Assembly (NCBI GenBank): GCA_902578845.1
Contig: CACHEM010000001.1
Location: forward strand, 47,361 to 111,360
Direction: 5' to 3'
Length of the DNA stretch: 64,000 nt
DNA from: an uncultured Prochlorococcus sp.
GTDB lineage: Bacteria; Cyanobacteriota; Cyanobacteriia; PCC-6307; Cyanobiaceae
The translations under genes were made by a program, and so were the position numbers. The notes below the pieces were generated by a model. It saw only the letters and a program-made list of their open reading frames with translations, did not search any database and was not told where the DNA came from. Positions 39,891 to 47,339 of the stretch are shown in pieces. How positions within the stretch are numbered: the first letter of the stretch is position 1; every line of letters starts with the position of its first letter.

Positions 39891-40849
39891 TTGATGTTAA
39901 AACAAAGAATTTTTTATTTAATGAAGAAGTCAATAAATACCTTAACAACATAATTAAAAACAAATCATTTGCTAATGGTTATATATTTTATGGTCCTGAA
40001 GGAGTGGGGAAAAAGCAAACTGCTCTTCAATTTATAAAAGAAATTTTCAAACAATCTTCACAAAGTGAGAATGTTGAAGAGAAAATTATCAACAATAACC
40101 ATCCTGATTTTCTAATTATCGAAGCTGATTCTCTTCTAGCAAATAAAAATTCAAGAAGTTCCAATCTTGAAATAACCACAAAAAGTGGATCTGAGATTAT
40201 CAAGATTGCTCAAGTACGTCATATCAAAACTTTTCTTGGTCAGAAATCAATAAACTCAGAAAAAAAAATTGTTTTAATTATTGATGCACACCTTCTCAAT
40301 GAAGCAGCCTCAAATTGCCTTTTAAAAACCTTAGAGGAACCTAGTAATGGCATTTTTATTTTACTATCATCTAAATTAAACCTTCTCTTAGATACAATCA
40401 TCTCAAGATGTCAATTAGTCAGATTTCGATCCTTTTCTAACAGACAAATAAAGTCTATTTTTGAAAATTATTTAGATAATTCTAAATTAAAAATTATTTC
40501 AAAATTAAAATTTGAAGATTTAATAAACTCTGCAAATGGATCTCCAAATCTATTAATGAAAAATATTGAAATCTGGAATGAATTTTCAGATGAAATTATA
40601 AGTAAATTAGATTCTCCAATAATGAATAGTCTGGAAATATTAGAAATATCTAAGTTAATATCTGAAAAATTAGAAATTTATCAACAAATTTTTTTAGTCA
40701 ATTTAATTCAAACTATTTGGTGGAGAAAAACAAAAAATATTGGTTTGATTAAAAAGCTTGAAAATTTAAAATATCTCTTAAGAAAAAATATTCAACCAAA
40801 ATTAGCCTGGGAAATAACTTTTTTAAAAATTTCAATAGAAGATACTTAG
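39887..40849 (+). CDS. holB: DNA polymerase III delta' subunit
   Basis: A clamp-loader AAA+ protein of 320 residues. [12 protein letters not shown] at 36-47 is the P-loop region, and [21 protein letters not shown] with SRCQLVRF carries the sensor and SRC motifs of delta'. The C-terminal half is poorly conserved, as usual in this family. It overlaps tmk by 4 bp and ends one base from the rpaA stop (convergent). Confidence 0.92.
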   Translation: MIDVKTKNFLFNEEVNKYLNNIIKNKSFANGYIFYGPEGVGKKQTALQFIKEIFKQSSQSENVEEKIINNNHPDFLIIEADSLLANKNSRSSNLEITTKSGSEIIKIAQVRHIKTFLGQKSINSEKKIVLIIDAHLLNEAASNCLLKTLEEPSNGIFILLSSKLNLLLDTIISRCQLVRFRSFSNRQIKSIFENYLDNSKLKIISKLKFEDLINSANGSPNLLMKNIEIWNEFSDEIISKLDSPIMNSLEILEISKLISEKLEIYQQIFLVNLIQTIWWRKTKNIGLIKKLENLKYLLRKNIQPKLAWEITFLKISIEDT

Positions 40850-40850
40850 A

Positions 40851-41633
40851 TTAATCTAAAGCAGAATTTATTAAATCAGGATTTCTTGCTTGCATAAACT
40901 CTTGTTTAGCAGTTTCAACTTGAGAACCAATCGGTAACTCAAGACAATAGCCTGCACCATATACAGTTTTTATATATGTAGGCTTTCGTGGATCAGGTTC
41001 TAATTTAGTGCGTAGATGTCTAATGTGAACTCTTATTGTTTCAATATCATCATCAGGTTCATATCCCCATACTTCTTTAAGAATTAATGCTGGTGATACA
41101 GTTTGACCATGTCTCTGCAAAAGACAATGAAGCAGTTCAAATTCAAGATGCGTTAATCTAACAGGAGATTCAAACCATATAGCCTCAAATCTTTCCGGTA
41201 CAAGAGTTAAGGGGCCATAGTTTAATATTTCCTGCTGATTACTAGAATTCAATTGTGCTCTGTTGGTTCTTCTAAGTAATGCTTTTATGCGTACATGTAA
41301 TTCTTCTAGATCAAATGGTTTAGTAATGTAATCATCTGCTCCAGAATTAAACCCAGTGACCTTATCTTTAAGGCCACCTAAAGCAGTAATCATCAAAATT
41401 GGGATATTTGAGGTTCTTTCATCTCTTCTAAGTCGCTGGCATAAAGTTAATCCATCAACACTTGGTAGCATTAAATCTAAGAGTATTAAATCTGGTGAAT
41501 ATTGAAGAGCTAATGCTTGCCCTTTAATGCCATCTTCAGCTTTTTGGACATCGAAACCAGAATGTTCTAGATGCCTTGCCACCAAATCACGCATATCACG
41601 ATCATCTTCTATTAGAAGGATTGAAATTTTCAT
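40851..41633 (-). CDS. rpaA: OmpR-family response regulator RpaA
   Basis: RpaA is the output regulator downstream of SasA in the cyanobacterial clock pathway. The 260 residues have a receiver domain with Asp10/Asp11, phospho-acceptor Asp53 in LLDLMLP and Lys in [12 protein letters not shown]. The winged-helix domain has [20 protein letters not shown]. The C-terminal tail after LELPIGSQ is characteristic of RpaA. It is convergent with holB (one base apart). Upstream begins the accessory-looking region, and no gene follows closely on its 5' side. Confidence 0.92.
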   Translation of the reverse strand: MKISILLIEDDRDMRDLVARHLEHSGFDVQKAEDGIKGQALALQYSPDLILLDLMLPSVDGLTLCQRLRRDERTSNIPILMITALGGLKDKVTGFNSGADDYITKPFDLEELHVRIKALLRRTNRAQLNSSNQQEILNYGPLTLVPERFEAIWFESPVRLTHLEFELLHCLLQRHGQTVSPALILKEVWGYEPDDDIETIRVHIRHLRTKLEPDPRKPTYIKTVYGAGYCLELPIGSQVETAKQEFMQARNPDLINSALD

Positions 41634-42034
41634 ATTGATAGACTATTAAATAAAAATTAAGTTTTAGTATTATGATTCTCTCAAGAATTTATAAAGATTG
41701 CTGAATTTGTGTAAACAATTTTATCAATTAGATTTATCAATTAACTTAGTAGCAGCAGGGGATTAGATAGAAATTACAAATTTTAAAAAGTTTTAAATTT
41801 TACAATTTCTTTCGATTCTATTTATTTTGTCTTAATAATTGGAGGAATATTAGAAAAAATAGTGATTAAATTGAAACAAATATCTTATTAAACTGCGAAT
41901 TCAGAGTATCTAAAAAATGAATTAAATAGAGAATCTCAGTTGTCAGAAAGGAATCCACTTATTTTAAAGCTTTTAATTTATCCAGAGTGTTTAAACTAAT
42001 AATTTTGTCTATATTAAAAAAAATTTAAGTATCT
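41634..42034. other. 401-bp gap upstream of rpaA with inverted repeat, no clear gene
   Basis: AT-rich DNA between the rpaA start and the 119-residue hypothetical gene. I see no complete gene. It must hold the rpaA promoter on the minus strand. It also contains an imperfect inverted repeat at 41770-41809 and only very short open frames, for example a 19-residue one near 41939 that may be chance. Confidence 0.6.
41770..41809. repeat. Imperfect inverted repeat upstream of rpaA
   Basis: A 19-base arm at 41770-41788 matches the reverse complement of 41791-41809 at 16 of 19 positions, with only two bases between. Both arms contain TTACA/TGTAA-like A/T-rich sequence. It could form a cruciform, or be a palindromic regulator site or terminator-like stem; no adjacent T-run supports the last. 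Confidence 0.4.
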
Positions 42035-42394
42035 ATGAAAAAGAAGCCTATTATCTATTCTGATTTATCAAAAAAACAACTAGAAAATCTTAAAGAACTT
42101 TACATTCAAAAAAAAGTTGAATCGATGAGTCATCAAGAACTTAAACAATATGTTTTAGAAATTATTACTCATCAGATAAACGATACTATTGACAGAGAGG
42201 AGGAGATGGAAGCATGGAGAGAAATGTCAGATTTTTTTGGGGAACAATTTGAAATAATTATCTTAGAAATACAAACAAAATACATGGATGATAACAACGA
42301 ACTTGTAAGAGAAATAGATTCCCAGAAACAAAGATTAGAATTACTTGATAGGAATAATCTAGATAAAGAAAAGAAGGACATGTGGGATGACTAG
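42035..42394 (+). CDS. Small charged helical hypothetical protein (119 aa)
   Basis: A protein of 119 residues, rich in Glu, Lys and Gln and likely all-helical. The central block SHQELKQYVLEIITHQINDT with EEEMEAWREMSDFFGEQFE looks conserved in style. I have a vague recollection of similar small proteins in Prochlorococcus and relatives but cannot name a family. There is no membrane segment or signal. It lies in the accessory region between rpaA and tRNA-Asn, with 400 bp of noncoding DNA before it and 680 bp after it. Confidence 0.6.
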   Translation: MKKKPIIYSDLSKKQLENLKELYIQKKVESMSHQELKQYVLEIITHQINDTIDREEEMEAWREMSDFFGEQFEIIILEIQTKYMDDNNELVREIDSQKQRLELLDRNNLDKEKKDMWDD

Positions 42395-42509
42395 AGATTC
42401 CTGAATGGTTTAATTATTAAAGATACAAACAAAAATATATTTTAATTTTTTAGAATTTAAAAATCAATTTAAGAACTTATTATTTTTGTTCATATGAAAA
42501 ATTTAGTAA

Positions 42510-42531
42510 ATGTTCTAATAACTGTTCTTGA
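42510..42531 (+). repeat. 22-bp direct repeat, copy 1 (two TGTTCT hexamers)
   Basis: Contains TGTTCT twice with a 6-bp spacer, a 12-bp period. It matches copy 2 at 42590-42611 at 19 of 22 positions, exactly 80 bp downstream. Candidate regulator or recombination site; the function is unknown. Confidence 0.5.
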
Positions 42532-42589
42532 AAAACAATTTAAAAATTTTATATTATATGTTTTACCAATTAAAACTGATTATTTTTAT

Positions 42590-42611
42590 ATGTTCTATAT
42601 ACTGTTCTTAA
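42590..42611 (+). repeat. 22-bp direct repeat, copy 2 (two TGTTCT hexamers)
   Basis: Same layout as copy 1 at 42510-42531: TGTTCT, six bases, TGTTCT. The 80-bp distance between copies is close to eight helical turns, which would place both on one face of DNA. Inference only. Confidence 0.5.
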
Positions 42612-42841
42612 TAAGATAAAAAATTGCTTGGAATTTCAGTCTCTACCATTAATTGATTAATCAAAAAGAAGACTTTCTGTCCAAAATAAAATTATCACTA
42701 TGAAGAAAAGTTTTAAAAAACTTGAAATTGATGAGTGAAAAAAAATAAAAGAGATGAATAAAGAGATTAAACAATTTCACTAATGATTTCTGAATATTCT
42801 TGCGTAGATAAATAATTTACATATCATGATTTTTTCTTGTC

Positions 42842-42987
42842 CGAGAACTTAAAAGACCAGACAGAACTTACTTTGTACGGGAGTAGGTGCTTTTCTTATG
42901 GAAACAAATGTATTAGAAATAAAACTTACAAAGCACGATTTAATCAAGATTCAAAAAATATTAGAAAATGATCAAAGACCTAGATAA
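42842..42987 (+). pseudogene. Broken small coding sequence (nonsense plus frameshift)
   Basis: One frame from 42842 reads RELKRPDRTYFVRE, then a TAG at 42884, then VLFL. The reading continues sensibly in another frame from ATG 42898: METNVLEIKLTKHDLIKIQK, ending TAA at 42985. Joining the two needs one stop codon change and a single-base shift at 42898. I have an impression of intact small Prochlorococcus proteins of this form but cannot verify it. Alternatively the 29-residue ATG frame (42898-42987) is itself a small gene. Confidence 0.5.
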
Positions 42988-43072
42988 AATATGATCTCAA
43001 TTTAATTAATACAAAAATTAATGCCCCAAAAACAAAGTGATATGATTAAAAAATACATTGAACTAAACTTTT

Positions 43073-44461
43073 ATGTTCAAAAAGATTGAAATTTGGATAC
43101 TTTATCTTGTTGTTTTATTAGGTATACCAGTAACAATTGGTTTTGGTATTCTTGTAAGACAAGAAATAGAGGGGACTACAAAAAAAGGGAATATCGACAT
43201 TTCTTTTTTGACTAAACCTGCTACATATATTGCAAGATTGCCTGAAACTTTAATAAAGTTATCTTTAAAACTCAATCCTAATAGAGTAAATGATACGTGG
43301 GATGAGAATAGATATTTTTATAGTCAAAATGGTTTTAGTGGAACTTCAAATACAAGCGAATCTTATCTGCTTCTCTCACGATATGAAGGAGATTTAAAGG
43401 AAGGCATAGTTGAACTTATTGATTTAACAAATTTTAAAGTATTGCATACTTGGAATCCTGATATCGATGATTTCAATAAATTGGTTAACAAGGATGATGA
43501 ATTTAAACATTTAAATAGAGATAACACTAATTTCAGGCAGGTATTACATCATCCAATTTTAATTGAAGATGGAGGTTTATTTTTTGGCTGGGAGACACCT
43601 TTAAGAAAAATTGATTCCTGCTCTAACTTGATTCTTCAGAATCAACATGATATGTTTCATCACTCCATAGAAAAAGATATTGAAGGGAATATATGGGTCC
43701 CATCTATGATTTACCCACAATCACTTCCCATTGAAATGGTTGGTAGAAATATCCCAAAAGATGGAGGTTATTATGATGATGCGATTGTTAAATTATCTCC
43801 TAATGGGGAAATTCTATTTGAAAAATCTGTTTCTCAAATACTTATTGATAATGGAATGGAATATCAATTATTTTCTTTAGGTAATAAGAATATCGATCCA
43901 ATTCATTTAAACGATATTCAACCAGTAGATTTTGATGGGGAGTTTTGGAAAAAAGGTGATCTCTTCTTATCACCAAGGAACCTATCAATGATTCTGTTAT
44001 ATCGACCATCAACTAATAAAATAATATGGACTGGTTCAGGTCCATTCTTTTATCAACATGATGTAGATATTTTAAATAATCATAAAATATCGGTTTTTAA
44101 TAATAACTATAAACACTTTGCAAGTGGTCAAGTCGTGGATGGTCAAAATGAAGTAATTATTTATGATTTCAAGACGAATGAATACTCATATTATTTAAAT
44201 GAAAGTTTAATGAAAAATGATGTGAGAACAAAAACAGAGGGTAGAAGTCAGATCCTTCCAAATGGAGACCTTTTTGTAGAAGAAAGCAATTATGGAAGAA
44301 GTTTATATTTTAATTCTGATGGTTCTCTTCGATGGACACATGTTAATAGTGCAAAAAATAATGAGGTTTATAGAGTTGGATGGTCGCGAATTTTGTATAA
44401 AGATAATGATATAAAGATTGTAAAAAACTTCCTAAAGTCTAGAAGTAAATGCAATAATTAA
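43073..44461 (+). CDS. Membrane-anchored arylsulfotransferase (ASST)-like protein
   Basis: A 462-residue protein with one N-terminal hydrophobic helix (about 7-28) and a beta-propeller-like rest with repeated turns such as LSPNGEILFE and FNSDGSLRW. Four residues fall in the order known for PAPS-independent arylsulfate sulfotransferase: His197 (FHHSIEKD), His278 (HLNDIQPV), Arg302 (SPRNLSMIL) and His329 (FYQHDVDIL). This matches the Arylsulfotran families. Substrate is unknown. It is the first gene of a four-gene operon; the next ATG is 4 bp after the stop. No Tat or Sec cleavage site is evident. Confidence 0.75.
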   Translation: MFKKIEIWILYLVVLLGIPVTIGFGILVRQEIEGTTKKGNIDISFLTKPATYIARLPETLIKLSLKLNPNRVNDTWDENRYFYSQNGFSGTSNTSESYLLLSRYEGDLKEGIVELIDLTNFKVLHTWNPDIDDFNKLVNKDDEFKHLNRDNTNFRQVLHHPILIEDGGLFFGWETPLRKIDSCSNLILQNQHDMFHHSIEKDIEGNIWVPSMIYPQSLPIEMVGRNIPKDGGYYDDAIVKLSPNGEILFEKSVSQILIDNGMEYQLFSLGNKNIDPIHLNDIQPVDFDGEFWKKGDLFLSPRNLSMILLYRPSTNKIIWTGSGPFFYQHDVDILNNHKISVFNNNYKHFASGQVVDGQNEVIIYDFKTNEYSYYLNESLMKNDVRTKTEGRSQILPNGDLFVEESNYGRSLYFNSDGSLRWTHVNSAKNNEVYRVGWSRILYKDNDIKIVKNFLKSRSKCNN

Positions 44462-44465
44462 ATTT

Positions 44466-44678
44466 ATGTTTATTTCTATAATTTTGTCTAATCTATCTCC
44501 ATTAATTGCATATATAGGCCCTGGTATGGGCGGAGGAGTTATTGCTGCAATTTTTGGAATCATTGCAGCATTTTTTTTGGGACTATGGGGGATTTTATAT
44601 TATCCAATCAAACGTGCTTTTAAAAATAAGAAAAAGAAGAGGATATTATCCAAAGATAAGAATCAAAATAAAAAATGA
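44466..44678 (+). CDS. Small membrane protein with IGPGMGGG motif (70 aa)
   Basis: A 70-residue protein: a short hydrophobic start, the glycine-rich IAYIGPGMGGG near 14-24, one long transmembrane helix (VIAAIFGIIAAFFLGLWGIL) and a strongly basic tail (KRAFKNKKKKR). I recall small YIGPGAG-type proteins next to sulfatase or phosphodiesterase-like genes in other bacteria, but no function. Second gene of the operon; its last 4 bp (ATGA) overlap the next start. Confidence 0.7.
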   Translation: MFISIILSNLSPLIAYIGPGMGGGVIAAIFGIIAAFFLGLWGILYYPIKRAFKNKKKKRILSKDKNQNKK

Positions 44679-45031
44679 ACCATTTAATTATTTTGTTTAT
44701 TTGTTTTATATCAGTTGAAATATTTATCAGGTCCAATTATATTTTTTTAGTAAAATCTACAATTAATGTCAGCAAAAAATCAATTAATATTATATTAAAT
44801 AAGAATATTAGCGATCATTGGAAAGAAAATATTATTCCTAAATATTCATTGCAGATGATGAAGTATTCACTGCAAATGCTATTAATTCTATTTTTGATCA
44901 CATTTATTTTTGTTATTACAGATAACTTTTTTAGTGGATTTCTTACCTTCATATTGTCCTGGAATGGAGTAATCGAATCGATATTAATTGCATTTTCTTA
45001 TGCTTATATTAGAAAACTAATAGTTAAATGA
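44675..45031 (+). CDS. Small multi-pass membrane protein (118 aa)
   Basis: No family recognised. Hydrophobic segments lie at about 3-17, 70-86 and 87-110, so two or three membrane helices. A KYSLQM unit occurs twice in tandem (about 56-68). A basic end (RKLIVK) follows. Overlaps of 4 bp with both neighbours make translational coupling with the upstream small protein and downstream sulfotransferase likely. A partner or export role in the sulfation operon is inferred only. Confidence 0.65.
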   Translation: MNHLIILFICFISVEIFIRSNYIFLVKSTINVSKKSINIILNKNISDHWKENIIPKYSLQMMKYSLQMLLILFLITFIFVITDNFFSGFLTFILSWNGVIESILIAFSYAYIRKLIVK

Positions 45032-46005
45032 ATAATAATTACTCATGGTTAGAACAAAAGTTGCACAAATTTGCCCTGTCATCACAATTTATGCGCGAAG
45101 TAACTTTTGACTTTGAAAGTTCATATCTGCCATCTTCAAAAGTAAATGAAGATCATATTTTTATTACAGGACTTGCACGATCAGGAACAACTATATTATT
45201 AAATGCACTTTTTAAATCAAATATTTTTGCATCTCTCTCTTATTCTGATATGCCATTCGTCCTCGCTCCCAATCTTTGGTCTAAAATATCTTTTAAAAAT
45301 AAAGATTTAGAGTTAAAGGAAAGAGCACATGGAGATGGAATTAAAGTCTCTACAGATTCACCGGAAGCATTTGAGGAGGTATTTTGGAAAACTTTTGCTG
45401 AAGAAGAGTCTCATGAATTAGAAGAAAAGTTTAGGGTTTATATAAAAAATATTGTTCATAAGTATAAAAAGGACAGATACCTTAGTAAAAACAATCAAAA
45501 CATAAAAAGAGTTCAATTGATTAATTCTATTTTTAGTAACTCAAAGATACTTATTCCTTTTAGAGAACCAATACAGCATGCATATTCTTTAATGACTCAA
45601 CATAAAAAATTTATTGAGGAAGCTAAAAATGACAAATTTATATCAAAATATATGAAATGGATTGGACATACAGAATTTGGTCCTAATTACATTCCTATTC
45701 ACAAGCAGAATCTAAACTATCTAAATGATTTAGAAATAAATCATTGGATTGAACAATGGTACCTCACCTATAGTGATTCTTTTCAATCGTTAAGAAACAG
45801 GAAGAATGTCAATTTTATATCTTATGAAAAACTCTGTTCAAACAGGGAATATTGGTTTCAAATCCAAAAATTAGTGAACATAGAAAAAACCTATGATTTT
45901 GAATTTAAAGAATCAAAAAAAGACATTTCATGCAATATTGATAGAGAATTGAAAGGAAAAGTAATGTCTTTATATGATGGTTTAAATGATTTAGATCTTA
46001 TGTAA
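45028..46005 (+). CDS. P-loop (PAPS-type) sulfotransferase
   Basis: A 325-residue protein. The 5'-phosphosulfate-binding loop is ITGLARSGTTILLNALF at about 46-62, and the 3'-phosphate-binding block is FREPIQHAYSLMTQH at 178-192 (Arg179, Ser187). This is the Sulfotransfer family layout, transferring sulfate from PAPS to a hydroxyl or amine of a carbohydrate, lipid or peptide; the acceptor is unknown. It is the last gene of the operon, and its 4-bp overlap with the preceding gene indicates coupled translation. cysC at 5.2-5.8 kb could supply PAPS. Confidence 0.82.
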   Translation: MNNNYSWLEQKLHKFALSSQFMREVTFDFESSYLPSSKVNEDHIFITGLARSGTTILLNALFKSNIFASLSYSDMPFVLAPNLWSKISFKNKDLELKERAHGDGIKVSTDSPEAFEEVFWKTFAEEESHELEEKFRVYIKNIVHKYKKDRYLSKNNQNIKRVQLINSIFSNSKILIPFREPIQHAYSLMTQHKKFIEEAKNDKFISKYMKWIGHTEFGPNYIPIHKQNLNYLNDLEINHWIEQWYLTYSDSFQSLRNRKNVNFISYEKLCSNREYWFQIQKLVNIEKTYDFEFKESKKDISCNIDRELKGKVMSLYDGLNDLDLM

Positions 46006-46056
46006 CAGGAAGAAAAGTTTTTATGAAATATCAAATAGAAGAACGTAGAGAGGGCA

Positions 46057-46092
46057 TTAAAAAAGACCTCAAGTGAATTAACTTGAAATCTT
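46057..46092 (-). terminator. Intrinsic terminator of tRNA-Asn
   Basis: Read on the minus strand, 46092-46081 pairs with 46074-46063 (10 of 12 bases) around a six-base loop, followed by a run of six T residues. It lies 18 bp past the 3' end of tRNA-Asn. Orientation and T-run fit termination of the tRNA; it also separates it from the convergent sulfotransferase operon. Confidence 0.65.
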
Positions 46093-46109
46093 AAGAACCC
46101 GTAATTGAA

Positions 46110-46181
<72 letters not shown>

Positions 46182-46230
46182 ATATAAAATGAATTTAACT
46201 CTTTAAAGTACCTTATGACAAGTACAAGTA

Positions 46231-46917
46231 TTAATTATATTGAAATTTTGATGGTTCTTGCCAGCTAGATAAATAACCATGTTTTAACTCTGCTACTGCA
46301 TCAGCATAAGTAAGTTCTTCATAACGATGAGTAATCCACAAAGCAGATAAAGGTTTTTTATGGTCACTGGTAAGATTTTTAATAGTTTTTAAAACTTTTA
46401 ATTGACTGGTTTGATCAAGTAAAGCTGTAGGCTCATCCAAAAGAATAAAATTTTTATTACTAATAAGAGCGCATGCAATTGTTAAGCGTTGTTTTTGCCC
46501 ACCGCTTAAAGTATGGATTGGCCTTCTTTCAAAATCATTCATTCCTACCTGATCAAGCACATTTTCAATTTTTTTATTAATTTCATTTTGACTTATATTT
46601 TGATTAATATTTATAAGAAGTTCACTCCTACAATTTGGCATCAATATTTGATGATCAGGGTTTTGAAATACCATGCCAATATTTGCTTTATAATCGATAA
46701 AACCTTTATTGGGTTTGATTATTCCATTAATTAACTTTAAAAGAGTACTTTTTCCGCTTCCGTTTTTACCCACGACCATCCAAAATCCTGGTTTTTCTAT
46801 TGAGAAGTTACATTTAAAAATTAAATTTTCTTTTTTTCCGGGATATGAATATGAAACATCTTTGAATTTAATATTAGGTATTTCATTTTCAAAGAAATCT
46901 TGCATTAATTCTATCAA
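46231..46917 (-). CDS. ABC transporter ATP-binding protein, CbiO/EcfA-like
   Basis: A 228-residue ABC ATPase: Walker A GKNGSGKST at 50-58, Q-loop VFQNPDHQI, signature LSGGQKQR near 138-145, Walker B FILLDEPTALLDQ and a switch histidine in WITHR. The VFQNPDHQI block resembles energy-coupling factor or cobalt/biotin ATPases. No membrane partner is adjacent, so the substrate is unknown. The TTG start at 46917 overlaps the upstream UPF0367 stop by 4 bp; ATG at 46905 is an alternative. Confidence 0.88.
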   Translation of the reverse strand: MIELMQDFFENEIPNIKFKDVSYSYPGKKENLIFKCNFSIEKPGFWMVVGKNGSGKSTLLKLINGIIKPNKGFIDYKANIGMVFQNPDHQILMPNCRSELLININQNISQNEINKKIENVLDQVGMNDFERRPIHTLSGGQKQRLTIACALISNKNFILLDEPTALLDQTSQLKVLKTIKNLTSDHKKPLSALWITHRYEELTYADAVAELKHGYLSSWQEPSKFQYN

Positions 46918-47186
46918 TCTATGTTGAGAGAAAATCCTGGTCTTTTAGCTCCGCCAGCTAATGACGATTTTTCATATATCTGAACAGAAATGATTTCTTT
47001 AGATTTGACAGCAATTAATTTATCTTGTACTTTGTCACACCTTAATTCAATCAAGTTTGAGGATTCTAAAGTTTCATTCATAGAGCTTTTTATCTCATCA
47101 TAAATTCTTTTAACATCATCAAATTCTTTCTTCTGGATTGAGACTGGAAAAGGTGAATATCTCAAACTTAGTTCGATGGAATACAT
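46914..47186 (-). CDS. UPF0367 family protein
   Basis: A 90-residue protein beginning MYSIELSLRYSPFPVSIQKK and ending in the conserved SLAGGAKRPGFS block, the marks of cyanobacterial UPF0367. The function is unknown. It overlaps the start of the ABC ATPase gene by 4 bp, suggesting coupled expression. It is divergent from cysK. Confidence 0.85.
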   Translation of the reverse strand: MYSIELSLRYSPFPVSIQKKEFDDVKRIYDEIKSSMNETLESSNLIELRCDKVQDKLIAVKSKEIISVQIYEKSSLAGGAKRPGFSLNID

Positions 47187-47339
47187 AACTATCTTATAAA
47201 CTACTTTTTATAATAGTAAATATTTTTACAGAGAAAGTTATTTTAAATTAAATTCTTTTGAGAAAATCATATTAAACATCTGTAAATTCAATTATTATGT
47301 TATTAGAAGATACTATTTTGCAATTTAAAAAATCATTTA

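Larger units (their letters stand above)
42395..43072. other. 678-bp gap with decayed small frames and tandem repeats
   Basis: The longest stretch without an intact gene in the window. It holds two copies of a 22-bp sequence 80 bp apart (42510, 42590), a 12-codon frame interrupted by TGA (42700-42783) and a broken small coding sequence (42842-42987). It resembles a remnant zone of an accessory region rather than a long promoter. The promoter of the sulfotransferase operon must lie near its right end. Confidence 0.55.

Noticed and set aside
42898..42910. GGAAACA sequence in the 42.9-kb gap, reminiscent of the Yfr2-type ncRNA loop motif.
   Set aside because: Only one copy is present and no flanking stem; Yfr2-type RNAs have the motif repeated in a loop.
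46023..46076. A 17-residue frame (MKYQIEERREGIKKDLK) after the sulfotransferase gene.
   Set aside because: It runs into the tRNA-Asn terminator hairpin and has no supporting features.
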